Source: an uncultured Pelagibacteraceae bacterium (lineage in GTDB: Bacteria > Pseudomonadota > Alphaproteobacteria > Pelagibacterales > Pelagibacteraceae). Taken from it: a stretch of 33,486 nt of DNA. The position numbers were made by a program, and so were the translations under genes. Location: the NCBI GenBank assembly GCA_902588255.1, contig CACIOK010000010.1:1-33486 (forward strand), given 5' to 3'. Numbering within the stretch: position 1 is the first letter of the stretch; every line of letters starts with the position of its first letter. The notes under the pieces were generated by a model that saw only the letters and a list, made by a program, of their open reading frames with translations, had not been told where the DNA came from and ran no database searches. Positions 8,567 to 16,436 of the stretch are shown one piece after another.

Positions 8567-9317
8567 TTTTAATTATCTCAATATTTTCAAAATTCAATAA
8601 ACTTATATCATTAAATGCATTTTTAAGTGAATTTAAGTTGTTAAATGGACCTAAAAAAACTCTATAATTTGTTTCCGAAAGAGTCTTAATGTCAATTTTT
8701 TTGACTTCAGTTTCATTTATAATTCTTTTCATCATAAGTTTTGCAGAATCATAAAAATAAAAATCTCCAATTTTAATTATATAAGAAAATTTTTTTTTAA
8801 TATCTTTGTTAACTAATGTGTCATTAGAGTTTAGATCATTTATACTTATAGATTCGACGGGAGCTTTATTTGCAACATTTTTTTCTTCATCAAAAGTTTT
8901 TGCTTTTTTAGCTACAAATGATGAATTGTTTAAAATCTCTAAAATTTCTACATAAGGTTCATTCAAATTTAAGTCAATTTCAGAAGCTATTCTTTTAGTG
9001 ATTACAGAATTATTGAAAGCTGGATAGTTTGAATTCTTGCCAACTTTTGCAATTATAGATTTATTGTTAATATTATTTTTTATTTTAACTGTAGTTCCTT
9101 TTTTTAAATTTTTTTGAAAAATCAATAAATCTCTATCTTCTAATTTCAATGATACTAATTCATTCTTATAAAGATTATCATCATAAACTATTGTAAAACC
9201 ATTATTTTTAAAACCAGAAAGGGCTATAATTTCAGAGGTTTCATTTTTATTTATTGTATTTAATGAGCACGAACTTAATACAAATAATATCAAAATTAAT
9301 AGAAATTTAGAATTCAT
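8559..9317 (-). CDS. RlpA-like lipoprotein with SPOR domain, active site apparently lost
   Basis: Lipoprotein: residues 1-17 form a signal peptide with lipobox LSSC (C17). The middle (about residues 68-130) resembles the second half of the RlpA double-psi beta-barrel, with LKKGTTVKIKN, SIIAKVGKN and PYVEILEIL matching typical RlpA strands. The C-terminus (about 176-250) is a SPOR domain (SYIIKIGDFY ... YRVFLGPFNN), which binds denuded glycan strands at the division site. RlpA enzymes use a His in the AAH region and an Asp in the NDRGPF loop; neither is recognisable here, so it may only bind glycan. The position directly before dac is the usual rlpA position. Its start overlaps the end of the transglycosylase gene by 11 nt. 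Confidence 0.72.
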   Translation of the reverse strand: MNSKFLLILILFVLSSCSLNTINKNETSEIIALSGFKNNGFTIVYDDNLYKNELVSLKLEDRDLLIFQKNLKKGTTVKIKNNINNKSIIAKVGKNSNYPAFNNSVITKRIASEIDLNLNEPYVEILEILNNSSFVAKKAKTFDEEKNVANKAPVESISINDLNSNDTLVNKDIKKKFSYIIKIGDFYFYDSAKLMMKRIINETEVKKIDIKTLSETNYRVFLGPFNNLNSLKNAFNDISLLNFENIEIIKND

Positions 9318-10308
9318 TAGATATTTTATCCTTTAATGTGCAGACTGCTAATGCGAATCTTAAAGATCGATTCCATTTTAAAATTAATTCATAGTTATCA
9401 AACGTTAAATAAGCAGGACTTAAATTTTCCGCCTCAGGAATAATATCTTTATCAGGAGTTATTATACCAACAATTAAATTGGGATCTAAATTGTATATTT
9501 CAAAATCGAGTAAATATTTTTTAATTTTTTTAATTGAGGTTTTGTTTTTTATATTTCTAGCTGAAGTGTTAAGAAATTTTTTTGGTATTTTTTTTGAAAG
9601 TTTAACTTTTTTAAAACAGGGTTGATTTTTTTTCCATCCTATTTTTTTTAAATAATTTGCAGCTGAAGCAAAAGAGTCATTTGATTTTTTTAATTCAATA
9701 ATATTATTATTATCAAAATCTATTGCATAATTTTTAATAGTAGATGGCATAAATTGAAAATTTCCAAAGGCACCTGCCCAAGAACCATAAAGAATTTTGT
9801 AGTCTATAATTCCAGAATCAATTAATTGAAGCACTGTAATAAGTTCAGCTGTAAAAAAATCACTTCTTCTTTTGTCAAAACTTAATGTTGCTAAAGATGA
9901 TAAAATATCCATTTTACCTAAGTATTTACCAAAATTAGTTTCAATACCCATTAAAGCTAACAATAATTCTTTTTCTACTGAAAATTTATTTTCAACTTCG
10001 TCAATTAAATTTGAGTTGTTCTTATATATTTTAAAAGCATTTTTTACTTTATTATCAGATGATCTCTTTTCCACATAAGTTTTTGTATCTTCGTAAAACT
10101 CAGGCTGATAACGATCATATTCAATAACTTTTGGATTAAATTTAACTTTAGACATCGATAAGTCAAAAGTTTTTTCTGAAATACCATTTTTTAAAGCATA
10201 TTTTTTAAATGATTTAAGCCATGTTTCAAAAGAACCCTCATCTGAAATAGCATTAGAACTTTGAATTATCAAAAAAAAGGTTATTAAAATTTTATAAATC
10301 TTTTTCAT
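9307..10308 (-). CDS. Lytic murein transglycosylase, MltB family
   Basis: Exported lytic transglycosylase that cleaves the glycan strand of peptidoglycan with formation of 1,6-anhydro-MurNAc. The ATG at 10308 is chosen because it begins a clean signal peptide (KKIYKILITFFLII ... SNA); a TTG ten codons upstream (10338) is also in frame but would lengthen the leader without reason. The protein has 333 residues. The catalytic glutamate is E123 in LMGIETNFG, and GSWAGAFGNFQFMPST is the diagnostic MltB/SLT-2 motif. No lipobox is seen, so it is probably soluble. The start lies inside the end of the RarD gene (17-nt overlap), and the next gene encodes the RlpA-like lipoprotein. Confidence 0.93.
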   Translation of the reverse strand: MKKIYKILITFFLIIQSSNAISDEGSFETWLKSFKKYALKNGISEKTFDLSMSKVKFNPKVIEYDRYQPEFYEDTKTYVEKRSSDNKVKNAFKIYKNNSNLIDEVENKFSVEKELLLALMGIETNFGKYLGKMDILSSLATLSFDKRRSDFFTAELITVLQLIDSGIIDYKILYGSWAGAFGNFQFMPSTIKNYAIDFDNNNIIELKKSNDSFASAANYLKKIGWKKNQPCFKKVKLSKKIPKKFLNTSARNIKNKTSIKKIKKYLLDFEIYNLDPNLIVGIITPDKDIIPEAENLSPAYLTFDNYELILKWNRSLRFALAVCTLKDKISNEF

Positions 10309-11173
10309 ATAAATCTTTAAGATAAATAAATACAGCAATCCAAATTAAAATGAAACTAATGAACTTTTCGTTAGAAAAAGGCTCATTAAAATAAAAAAAA
10401 CCAAGTAAAAATTGAGCGGTTGGAGTAATAAAAAATACCATACCTGAGGCACCAAGACCCGCTAACTCGACTCCTTTTACGTACATAAATAAAGGAATCA
10501 CTGTCATGGGACCTGCAAGAAAAATTATACCCATTAATTCTATGTCGCTTAAAACAAAATCATTTTGATTTGTTGATATAGTTAAATAAAAAATAATAAG
10601 AATAATCGGAAGTATAAAAAGACTTTCAATTAATAAACCTATATCTGTTTCGACATTAATTTTTTTTCTAAGCAAGTTGTATAAGCTCCAAAGAATAGCA
10701 ACACTAAATCCTACCCATGGTAATGAAGAAAATTTTAACAACAAATAAATGGTTGAAATAATAACAAGTGATATAGAAATAATTCTCTTGACGTTTAGTT
10801 TTTCTTTTAAAAAAAGATAACCAAAAAAAACACTTATAATTGGAAAAATAAAATATCCAAAACTTGCATCTATAATTTTGTTAGCTGAAACTGCATAAAT
10901 CCATACAGACCAATTTCCAAATATCAATAAACTTGTAATAAATAAAACAAGTACATTTTTTTTATTATAAATAGATTTTTTAAATAACTTCCATTTTTTA
11001 AATATACTTGTGGTTATAAGTAATATTACACATGTCCAAAACGATCTATGAGCTACAATCTCAAAAACACCAATAAAACTTATATATTGAAAATATACAG
11101 TACCAAGAAAACCCCAAAAAAAGGATCCAGATGAAGAAGAAATTATTCCTTTTGAAAATTTTGTAAGTTTCAT
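10292..11173 (-). CDS. rarD: EamA/RarD family permease
   Basis: Inner-membrane transporter of the drug/metabolite superfamily. The 293 residues form about ten hydrophobic helices in two EamA repeats. FWGFLGTVYFQYI near the N-terminus, VAHRSFW, NWSVWIYAV and SFGYFIFPI are typical of the RarD subgroup, whose substrate is not firmly known. This is the first gene of the long minus-strand run, so a promoter should lie in the 96 nt between it and the tRNA-Ser gene; a TATAAT-like hexamer is present at 11207-11212 on the minus strand, but no convincing -35 goes with it. The 3' end overlaps the transglycosylase start. Confidence 0.88.
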   Translation of the reverse strand: MKLTKFSKGIISSSSGSFFWGFLGTVYFQYISFIGVFEIVAHRSFWTCVILLITTSIFKKWKLFKKSIYNKKNVLVLFITSLLIFGNWSVWIYAVSANKIIDASFGYFIFPIISVFFGYLFLKEKLNVKRIISISLVIISTIYLLLKFSSLPWVGFSVAILWSLYNLLRKKINVETDIGLLIESLFILPIILIIFYLTISTNQNDFVLSDIELMGIIFLAGPMTVIPLFMYVKGVELAGLGASGMVFFITPTAQFLLGFFYFNEPFSNEKFISFILIWIAVFIYLKDLYEKDL

Positions 11174-11229
11174 GAATTAATAAATAGAGTACCTTTATAA
11201 TGATTTATTATAAAAGAAAGTTAATTTTA

Positions 11230-11258
11230 TTGTTGAATTTGAAAATTTTACTTATAAA
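11230..11258 (+). promoter_or_regulatory. Probable sigma-70 promoter of tRNA-Ser
   Basis: TTGTTG (11230-11235), a 17-nt spacer and TATAAA (11253-11258) precede the tRNA 5' end by 11 nt, which fits transcription starting just upstream of the mature tRNA. Chance matches are frequent in DNA this AT-rich; the position immediately before a stand-alone tRNA is the main support. Confidence 0.45.
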
Positions 11259-11269
11259 AACTAGCAAAT

Positions 11270-11359
11270 GGAAGGATGGCTGAGCGGTTGAAAGCACCGG
11301 TCTTGAAAACCGGCAAAGGGGCAACTCTTTCCTGGGTTCGAATCCCAGTCCTTCCGCCA
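11270..11359 (+). tRNA. tRNA-Ser(UGA)
   Basis: A class II tRNA of 90 nt including an encoded CCA. The acceptor stem GGAAGGA pairs with TCCTTCC, followed by discriminator G and CCA at 11357-11359. The anticodon arm has CCGGT/ACCGG around the loop CTTGAAA, giving anticodon TGA (UGA, reads UCN serine codons). A long variable arm (AAAGGGGCAACTCTTT region) and the T-loop GGTTCGAATCC confirm a serine-type tRNA. Its end lies only 3 nt from the stop of the convergent sdhE gene. Confidence 0.97.
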
Positions 11360-11362
11360 CTT

Positions 11363-11626
11363 CTATTTTTTTAATTTAAAAGATATAAACAAGTTTGTAA
11401 CTTTATTATTGGGTATATCTTTAGTAATTTTTTTTTCTCTATTAAGGCTGTAAAGTTTTTCGTCTTCTAAATTCAATAAATTTGATAAATCAAGTAAATC
11501 ATCGTCGTCTAAAGAATCTATATATTTATTTGTAAATGATGTCATTAAAAAATCCATTTCTTTAGTACCTCGATAGCTGGATCTATAAAGAATTTTTTTT
11601 TTAAGTTCTTTCTTACTAAAGTCCAT
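11363..11626 (-). CDS. sdhE: Succinate dehydrogenase assembly factor SdhE
   Basis: Small cytoplasmic protein (87 residues) of the SdhE/Sdh5 (DUF339, YgfY) family, which promotes covalent flavinylation of the SdhA subunit. The family's RGxxE motif is RGTKE at residues 19-23, and the following MDFLMTSF ... DDDDLLDLSNLL matches the conserved helices with their acidic stretch. It is divergent from recG with only 24 nt between the starts, an arrangement (sdhE next to recG) common in Alphaproteobacteria. The 3' end abuts tRNA-Ser. Confidence 0.92.
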   Translation of the reverse strand: MDFSKKELKKKILYRSSYRGTKEMDFLMTSFTNKYIDSLDDDDLLDLSNLLNLEDEKLYSLNREKKITKDIPNNKVTNLFISFKLKK

Positions 11627-11650
11627 AATTTTTAATATAATATATTTATT

Positions 11651-13702
11651 GTGAAAACTACTAATAATTATAAATTTCTAATGGAAGATTTATCTAAATT
11701 AAAAGGTGTCGGCGATAAAACCGTTAAAATTTTAAAAAAAAAAAAAGTTAATAACATATTTGATTTGTTGTGGAGATTGCCTAAATCTTTTACAGACAGA
11801 TCAATTTTAAGTAAAATAAATGAATTACAAATAGGAAAAATACATACAATTAAAATTACTCCCGTCAAATATAATTTTCCCAGAATAAGGAACCTACCAA
11901 ATAGAGTTACATGTGAGGATGAAACTGGCAAACTTGACTGTATATTTTTTAATAGTTACGAAGGGTACATAAGAAAGATTCTTCCTTTAAATAAAGAAGT
12001 AACAATAAGCGGAAAAATAAATTTTTTTAAAAAAAAATACCAAATAACAAATCCCACATATGTTTCAACTAATGAGTCACTTATAAAAGGAGTGCATAAT
12101 AAATATTCCTTAACCGAGGGTATAAACGAAAAAATGTACAATAAAATTTTAAACCAAATATTAAATAATTTGCCTATTTTAAATGAGTGGCATGACAAAA
12201 AAATTTTAAAAAAATTCAATAATATTTCATGGTCAGAGTCTATTAAGAAATTACATATGCCAGAAAATATTGGTAAATATAATAGCAATTTTTATAAAAG
12301 ATTATCTTTTGATGAAATTTTATCTTCTTTATTAATTTTTTCTGAGATTAGGAAAAAAATTAAAAAGATTAAAAAAAATAAAAAAATTTTCACTAACAAA
12401 TTACATGAAAATATAATGAAAAAAATAAATTTTCGATTAACAAATGACCAAATGAGAGCCTTAAATGAAATAAACAATGATATTGGCTCACAAAATAAAA
12501 TGTTTAGATTGCTACAAGGTGATGTTGGAAGTGGAAAAACAATAGTTGCTTTACTATCTAGTTTAAATGTAATTGAGTCAGGATATCAAGTTGCTTTTAT
12601 GGCTCCTACAGAAATTTTAGCATCACAACATTATAACTTAGCAAAAAGAATTTTTCCTAAAAATATAAATATAGAAATTTTATCCAATAAAATTGATCCC
12701 AAAAAAAGAAAAATTGTAACTGAAAATTTAATAGAAAATAAAATTAATATTATATTTGGTACACATGCAATATTTCAAAAAAAAATTCTGTTTAAAAATC
12801 TTGGTTTTATAATAATAGATGAACAACACAAATTTGGTGTAAGGCAAAGAAAACTATTATCTGATAAAGGAGGAAAAAATTGCGATATTCTACTTATGTC
12901 AGCAACACCAATACCTAGAACTTTAACTATGTCTATTTATGGTGATATGGATGTATCTATAATAAGAGAAAAACCTAATCATAGAAAAGATATATTAACT
13001 TATAGCAAAATTGAAAATAAAATTGATGAAGTTTTAGATTTTGTTAAAAAAAATATTTCAGTAGGTAATCAAATATTTTGGGTTTGTCCTTTAATTGAAG
13101 AGTCAAAAAAGGTTGATCATGTTTCAGCTATTAAAAAATTTGAATATTTAAAAAAAATTTTTCCAAATCAAATTGGTATAATTCACAGCAAAATTGATGA
13201 TAATGAGAAACAAAAAATATTAGAAAATTTTCTAAATAATAAATTTAAAATATTAGTTTCAACAACTATAATTGAAGTCGGCATAGATTTTCCAAATGCA
13301 AATGTAATTGTAATTGAAAATTCAAACAAGTTTGGTTTATCACAATTACATCAACTAAGAGGAAGGGTTGGAAGAGGATCAAAACAATCTTTTTGTATAT
13401 TAATGTTCAAATCAAATTTAAGTGAGAATGCACGAAAGAGAATAAATATTTTAAAAAAAACTAATGATGGATTTTTAATAGCTGAAGAAGATATGAAATT
13501 AAGAGGATTTGGTGATGTTTTAGGTTTTAAACAAAGTGGTTTAAAAAATTATAGACTTGCGGATCCTGTTCATAATGAAGATTTATTTATTATGGCGAAA
13601 GAGGAAATAGAAAGGATAGAAAAAAATGAAAAAAACCTCAACAAATATAAACCATTGTTAAAACTTTATGATCAAGCTGATGTAATAAATGATATTATTT
13701 AG
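11651..13702 (+). CDS. recG: ATP-dependent DNA helicase RecG
   Basis: Branch-migrating helicase that remodels stalled replication forks. The N-terminal part opens with a helix-hairpin-like LKGVGDKT and an OB-fold wedge domain (about 50-150). The helicase core has Walker A GDVGSGKT at residues 290-297, MAPTEILA, DEQH at 390-393, MSATPIPRTL, and motifs V/VI as TTIIEVGIDFPNA and QLRGRVGRG. 683 residues from the GTG at 11651; the ATG at 11681 (MEDLSKLKG) is an equally plausible start giving 673. A run of 13 adenines at 11734-11746 lies in the coding sequence. The stop overlaps the convergent DUF502 gene by 8 nt, leaving no room for a terminator. Confidence 0.96.
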   Translation: MKTTNNYKFLMEDLSKLKGVGDKTVKILKKKKVNNIFDLLWRLPKSFTDRSILSKINELQIGKIHTIKITPVKYNFPRIRNLPNRVTCEDETGKLDCIFFNSYEGYIRKILPLNKEVTISGKINFFKKKYQITNPTYVSTNESLIKGVHNKYSLTEGINEKMYNKILNQILNNLPILNEWHDKKILKKFNNISWSESIKKLHMPENIGKYNSNFYKRLSFDEILSSLLIFSEIRKKIKKIKKNKKIFTNKLHENIMKKINFRLTNDQMRALNEINNDIGSQNKMFRLLQGDVGSGKTIVALLSSLNVIESGYQVAFMAPTEILASQHYNLAKRIFPKNINIEILSNKIDPKKRKIVTENLIENKINIIFGTHAIFQKKILFKNLGFIIIDEQHKFGVRQRKLLSDKGGKNCDILLMSATPIPRTLTMSIYGDMDVSIIREKPNHRKDILTYSKIENKIDEVLDFVKKNISVGNQIFWVCPLIEESKKVDHVSAIKKFEYLKKIFPNQIGIIHSKIDDNEKQKILENFLNNKFKILVSTTIIEVGIDFPNANVIVIENSNKFGLSQLHQLRGRVGRGSKQSFCILMFKSNLSENARKRINILKKTNDGFLIAEEDMKLRGFGDVLGFKQSGLKNYRLADPVHNEDLFIMAKEEIERIEKNEKNLNKYKPLLKLYDQADVINDII

Positions 13703-14315
13703 CTTTTGGGTTTGATGTACCAGCTGATACTATAAATTTTGAAGCTTCTTCAAATGTCATATTTAAAAAAATTAAATCTTTTTTTGGAAACATGATCAAA
13801 AATCCACTGGTTGGATTTGGTGTTGTAGGAATAAAAACATTTACTAATTGTTCTTTTGTTTTAGTAGACATTTCAGTTTTATTATCTTTTGTTGCAAAAC
13901 CTACAGCCCAAGACCCCTTTTTAGGATATTCAACTAACACAACAGATTTTTTAGTATTATCTTTTTTTGTGAAAGTTTCTGTCATTTGACCAATAGCTGA
14001 ATATATAGTTCTTAAAATTGGAATTTTTTTAAATAAATCATCAACAATTTGTAAAAATTTTTTCCCTAAAAAGGATAATGATAAACCTCCAATAACCGTA
14101 ATAAAAATTATTGTTAAAATTATTTCCAAACCAGGAATAGAAAAATGTAAATAAGTATTAGGATTAATTTTTTCAGGTATGAAATTTGATGAAATACCAA
14201 TTAAAAATTTAGTTAAGTATAAGGTAAAGCCAATTGGTATTAAAACTACAACGCCAGTGAAAAAATAATTACGAAGTCTTAATGCAATAGATTTCTTTTT
14301 TTTTTTAACAGCCAT
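13695..14315 (-). CDS. DUF502 family membrane protein
   Basis: A protein of unknown function with the DUF502 pattern: a basic N-terminus (AVKKKKKS), a first membrane segment in YFFTGVVVLIPIGFTLYL, a second around residues 57-84 (IILTIIFITVIGG), then a soluble domain containing PILRTIYSAIGQ and GFATK, with PTTPNPTSGFLIMFP near the end. 206 residues, as usual for the family. Many alphaproteobacterial genomes place this gene near recG. An 11-base homopolymer (14296-14306) encodes the lysine run after the start. It is divergent from the M48 protease gene with 43 nt between starts. Confidence 0.85.
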   Translation of the reverse strand: MAVKKKKKSIALRLRNYFFTGVVVLIPIGFTLYLTKFLIGISSNFIPEKINPNTYLHFSIPGLEIILTIIFITVIGGLSLSFLGKKFLQIVDDLFKKIPILRTIYSAIGQMTETFTKKDNTKKSVVLVEYPKKGSWAVGFATKDNKTEMSTKTKEQLVNVFIPTTPNPTSGFLIMFPKKDLIFLNMTFEEASKFIVSAGTSNPKAK

Positions 14316-14358
14316 TCTATATTGAGATTTATATCAAATTATATAATATATCAAAGAA

Positions 14359-15186
14359 ATGGATAGAAGAAAATTTCTTACTTATATGGGTTGTGGATGC
14401 TGCAATATAATGATTGCTTCTTGTGGAACCACACCAATAACAGATCGTAGACAATTGAAGATAATACCTGAGGCAAAATTGAATGCCCAAGCTGCTCAAA
14501 TATATGAAGAAGTAAAGAAAAAAGAAAAATTGATTATTGATACTAAAGAATTAAAACAAATAAAAAATATTGGTAAACGAATGCAAGACTCTATAAGTGA
14601 ATATTTTTATCAAACAAAGCAAAATGATCCAACTTTAAACTTTGATTGGGAATATATTTTAATTGATAATAAAAAAATTAAAAATGCTTGGTGTATGCCT
14701 GGTGGTAAAATTGCTGTCTACACAGGAATGTTAGAAGTTACTAAAAATGAAGATGGCTTAGCTGCTGTTATGGGTCATGAAATTGCTCATGCTGTAGCAA
14801 AACATTCTGTTGAAAGGGCTAGTAGAAACGTTGTTATTAATGTTGCAACACAAATTACAGATGTTTTATCTGGTGGAAAGTTATCTACAGTAAATAGAAC
14901 AACGGGAATGAATACGGTTGGTCTACTTACACAGATTGGTATATTTAATCCTTTTAATAGAAAGCAAGAAAGTGAAGCAGACTATTTAGGTTTAATTTTT
15001 TCATCACTTTCAGGTTATGATATACGTGAAACACCTTTTTTATGGGAACGTATGAAAGAGGCAAATAAAGGTAAAAATGTACCTGAGTTTATGAGCACCC
15101 ATCCTTCACCAGATAATAGAATTAAAAAAATAAATGATTGGATTTACCAAGTAATGATGGAGTACCCACCAAACTCAATAAGTTAA
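14359..15186 (+). CDS. M48 family metalloprotease, probable Tat-exported lipoprotein
   Basis: Zinc metalloprotease of the M48 (BepA/LoiP-like) family, likely involved in envelope protein quality control. The zinc site HEIAH is at residues 140-144, and the third ligand is E206 in ESEADYLG. STHPSPDNRI is the usual downstream motif. The N-terminus reads DRRKFLTYMG, a twin-arginine motif, followed by a short segment with a lipobox-like IASC (C22); four other cysteine-rich positions (GCGCC, 11-15) precede it. Tat export followed by lipidation is inferred. 275 residues. A TATAAT hexamer at 14342-14347 lies 11 nt before the ATG and could be the -10 box with a very short leader. tRNA-Lys follows 3 nt after the stop on the other strand. 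Confidence 0.92.
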   Translation: MDRRKFLTYMGCGCCNIMIASCGTTPITDRRQLKIIPEAKLNAQAAQIYEEVKKKEKLIIDTKELKQIKNIGKRMQDSISEYFYQTKQNDPTLNFDWEYILIDNKKIKNAWCMPGGKIAVYTGMLEVTKNEDGLAAVMGHEIAHAVAKHSVERASRNVVINVATQITDVLSGGKLSTVNRTTGMNTVGLLTQIGIFNPFNRKQESEADYLGLIFSSLSGYDIRETPFLWERMKEANKGKNVPEFMSTHPSPDNRIKKINDWIYQVMMEYPPNSIS

Positions 15187-15189
15187 TTT

Positions 15190-15265
<76 letters not shown>

Positions 15266-15277
15266 TAAACAAAAAAA

Positions 15278-15305
15278 CTTATAGACTTTTTTTTAAAACT
15301 TTCAA
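15278..15305 (-). promoter_or_regulatory. Probable sigma-70 promoter of tRNA-Lys
   Basis: On the minus strand, TTGAAA (15305-15300), a 16-nt spacer and TATAAG (15283-15278) stand 12 nt before the tRNA 5' end, in the 51-nt gap after tgt. The -35 is close to consensus, and the placement suggests the tRNA has its own promoter in addition to any read-through from tgt. Confidence 0.45.
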
Positions 15306-15316
15306 CGTTATAAATG

Positions 15317-16429
15317 TTACAATTTGTCTATGTATCTATCATGGAAATCATCAAAAGTACCATTTTTAATATTGCTTCTTATTGAGTCCATTAGTTCCTG
15401 ATAAAAATTAATATTATGCAATGTTAATAACATTGATGCAAGAATCTCGTTAGTATTGAAAAGGTGATTTAAATAATTTTTAGAATACTTGTTTAAACTA
15501 AAATTTTTACAATTTATATCCAATGGACTATTATCTTTCTGATACTTTGAATTTCTTATATTAACTCTACCATCCCAGGTGAAAGCAAGACCAGTTCTAC
15601 CTGATCTAGTCGGCAAAACACAATCGAACATATCCACACCTCTTTTTACAGCTCCTAGAATATCCGAAGGTGTTCCAACACCCATCAGATATCTAGGTTT
15701 ATCATTAGGCATCAAATCTTTTAAAAAATCTAAAACTTGAAACATCTCAATTTGTGTTTCTCCGACAGCTAAACCTCCAATAGCATAACCATCAAAATTA
15801 ATTTTAATAAGTTGTTCAAGTGATTTTTTTCTTAAATCCTCAAAAAGACCTCCTTGGACAATACCAAACAAGGCTTTATGAGGAATGGCTCCAAATTCTT
15901 TTTTTGATCTTTTGGCCCAATAAATTGATAGGTCCATAGATTTATTTATTAACTTATAGTCTTTAGATTTTTTTGGACATTCATCCATAACCATTAAAAT
16001 ATCAGAATTTAAAGCTTTCTGAATTTTAATACTTTCTTCAGGACTCAAAATAAATTTTTTTCCATCTATATGTGAATTAAATATAGCACCTTTTTCTCTA
16101 TCAATTTTATTTAGTTTTGATAAGGACATAACTTGAAAACCACCAGAGTCAGTTAAAATTGGTAGAGGACAATTCATAAATGAATGCAGTCCACCAGCAG
16201 ATTTAACTCTACTGGCACCGGGTCTTAACATCAAATGATAAGTATTTGATAAAATAATTTCAGATCCAGTTTTAATAATATCATCAATAAATGTAGCTTT
16301 GACTGTTGCCTGTGTTCCAACAGGCATAAATGCAGGGGTGTTTATATTGCCTCTATGTGTTTCTATAAGTCCACATCTAGCATAATGATCTTTTTTTATA
16401 ACATTAAAAGAAAATTTTTTTAATGCCAT
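15317..16429 (-). CDS. tgt: tRNA-guanine transglycosylase (TGT) with altered zinc site
   Basis: Exchanges guanine-34 of GUN-anticodon tRNAs (Tyr, His, Asn, Asp) for a queuosine precursor. The catalytic residues are present: D94 in DSGGFQ, D149 and C151 in MDEC, Q192 in VQGG, GGLAVGE (219-224) and the nucleophile D269 in DCVLPTRSGRTG. The valine in GGLAVG and C151 are the pattern associated with preQ1 rather than queuine use. The structural zinc site is changed: E. coli C302/C304/C307/H333 correspond to C307, N309, L312 and H338 here, so two cysteines are gone. 370 residues, full length, with no frame damage. It is the last protein gene of the ssb-gyrA-coaD-ppi-tgt run, 7 nt after ppi. The queA gene often found between ppi and tgt is absent. 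Confidence 0.93.
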   Translation of the reverse strand: MALKKFSFNVIKKDHYARCGLIETHRGNINTPAFMPVGTQATVKATFIDDIIKTGSEIILSNTYHLMLRPGASRVKSAGGLHSFMNCPLPILTDSGGFQVMSLSKLNKIDREKGAIFNSHIDGKKFILSPEESIKIQKALNSDILMVMDECPKKSKDYKLINKSMDLSIYWAKRSKKEFGAIPHKALFGIVQGGLFEDLRKKSLEQLIKINFDGYAIGGLAVGETQIEMFQVLDFLKDLMPNDKPRYLMGVGTPSDILGAVKRGVDMFDCVLPTRSGRTGLAFTWDGRVNIRNSKYQKDNSPLDINCKNFSLNKYSKNYLNHLFNTNEILASMLLTLHNINFYQELMDSIRSNIKNGTFDDFHDRYIDKL

Positions 16430-16436
16430 TAAAAGT

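Noticed and set aside
11174-11269. Possible small RNA or riboswitch in the longest intergenic gap
   Set aside because: The 96 nt are almost pure A/T with no stable stem or known motif; promoters for rarD and tRNA-Ser are enough to explain it.
11734-11746. Frameshifted or broken recG
   Set aside because: The frame runs intact through the poly-A tract and all helicase motifs are in the same frame to a normal stop.
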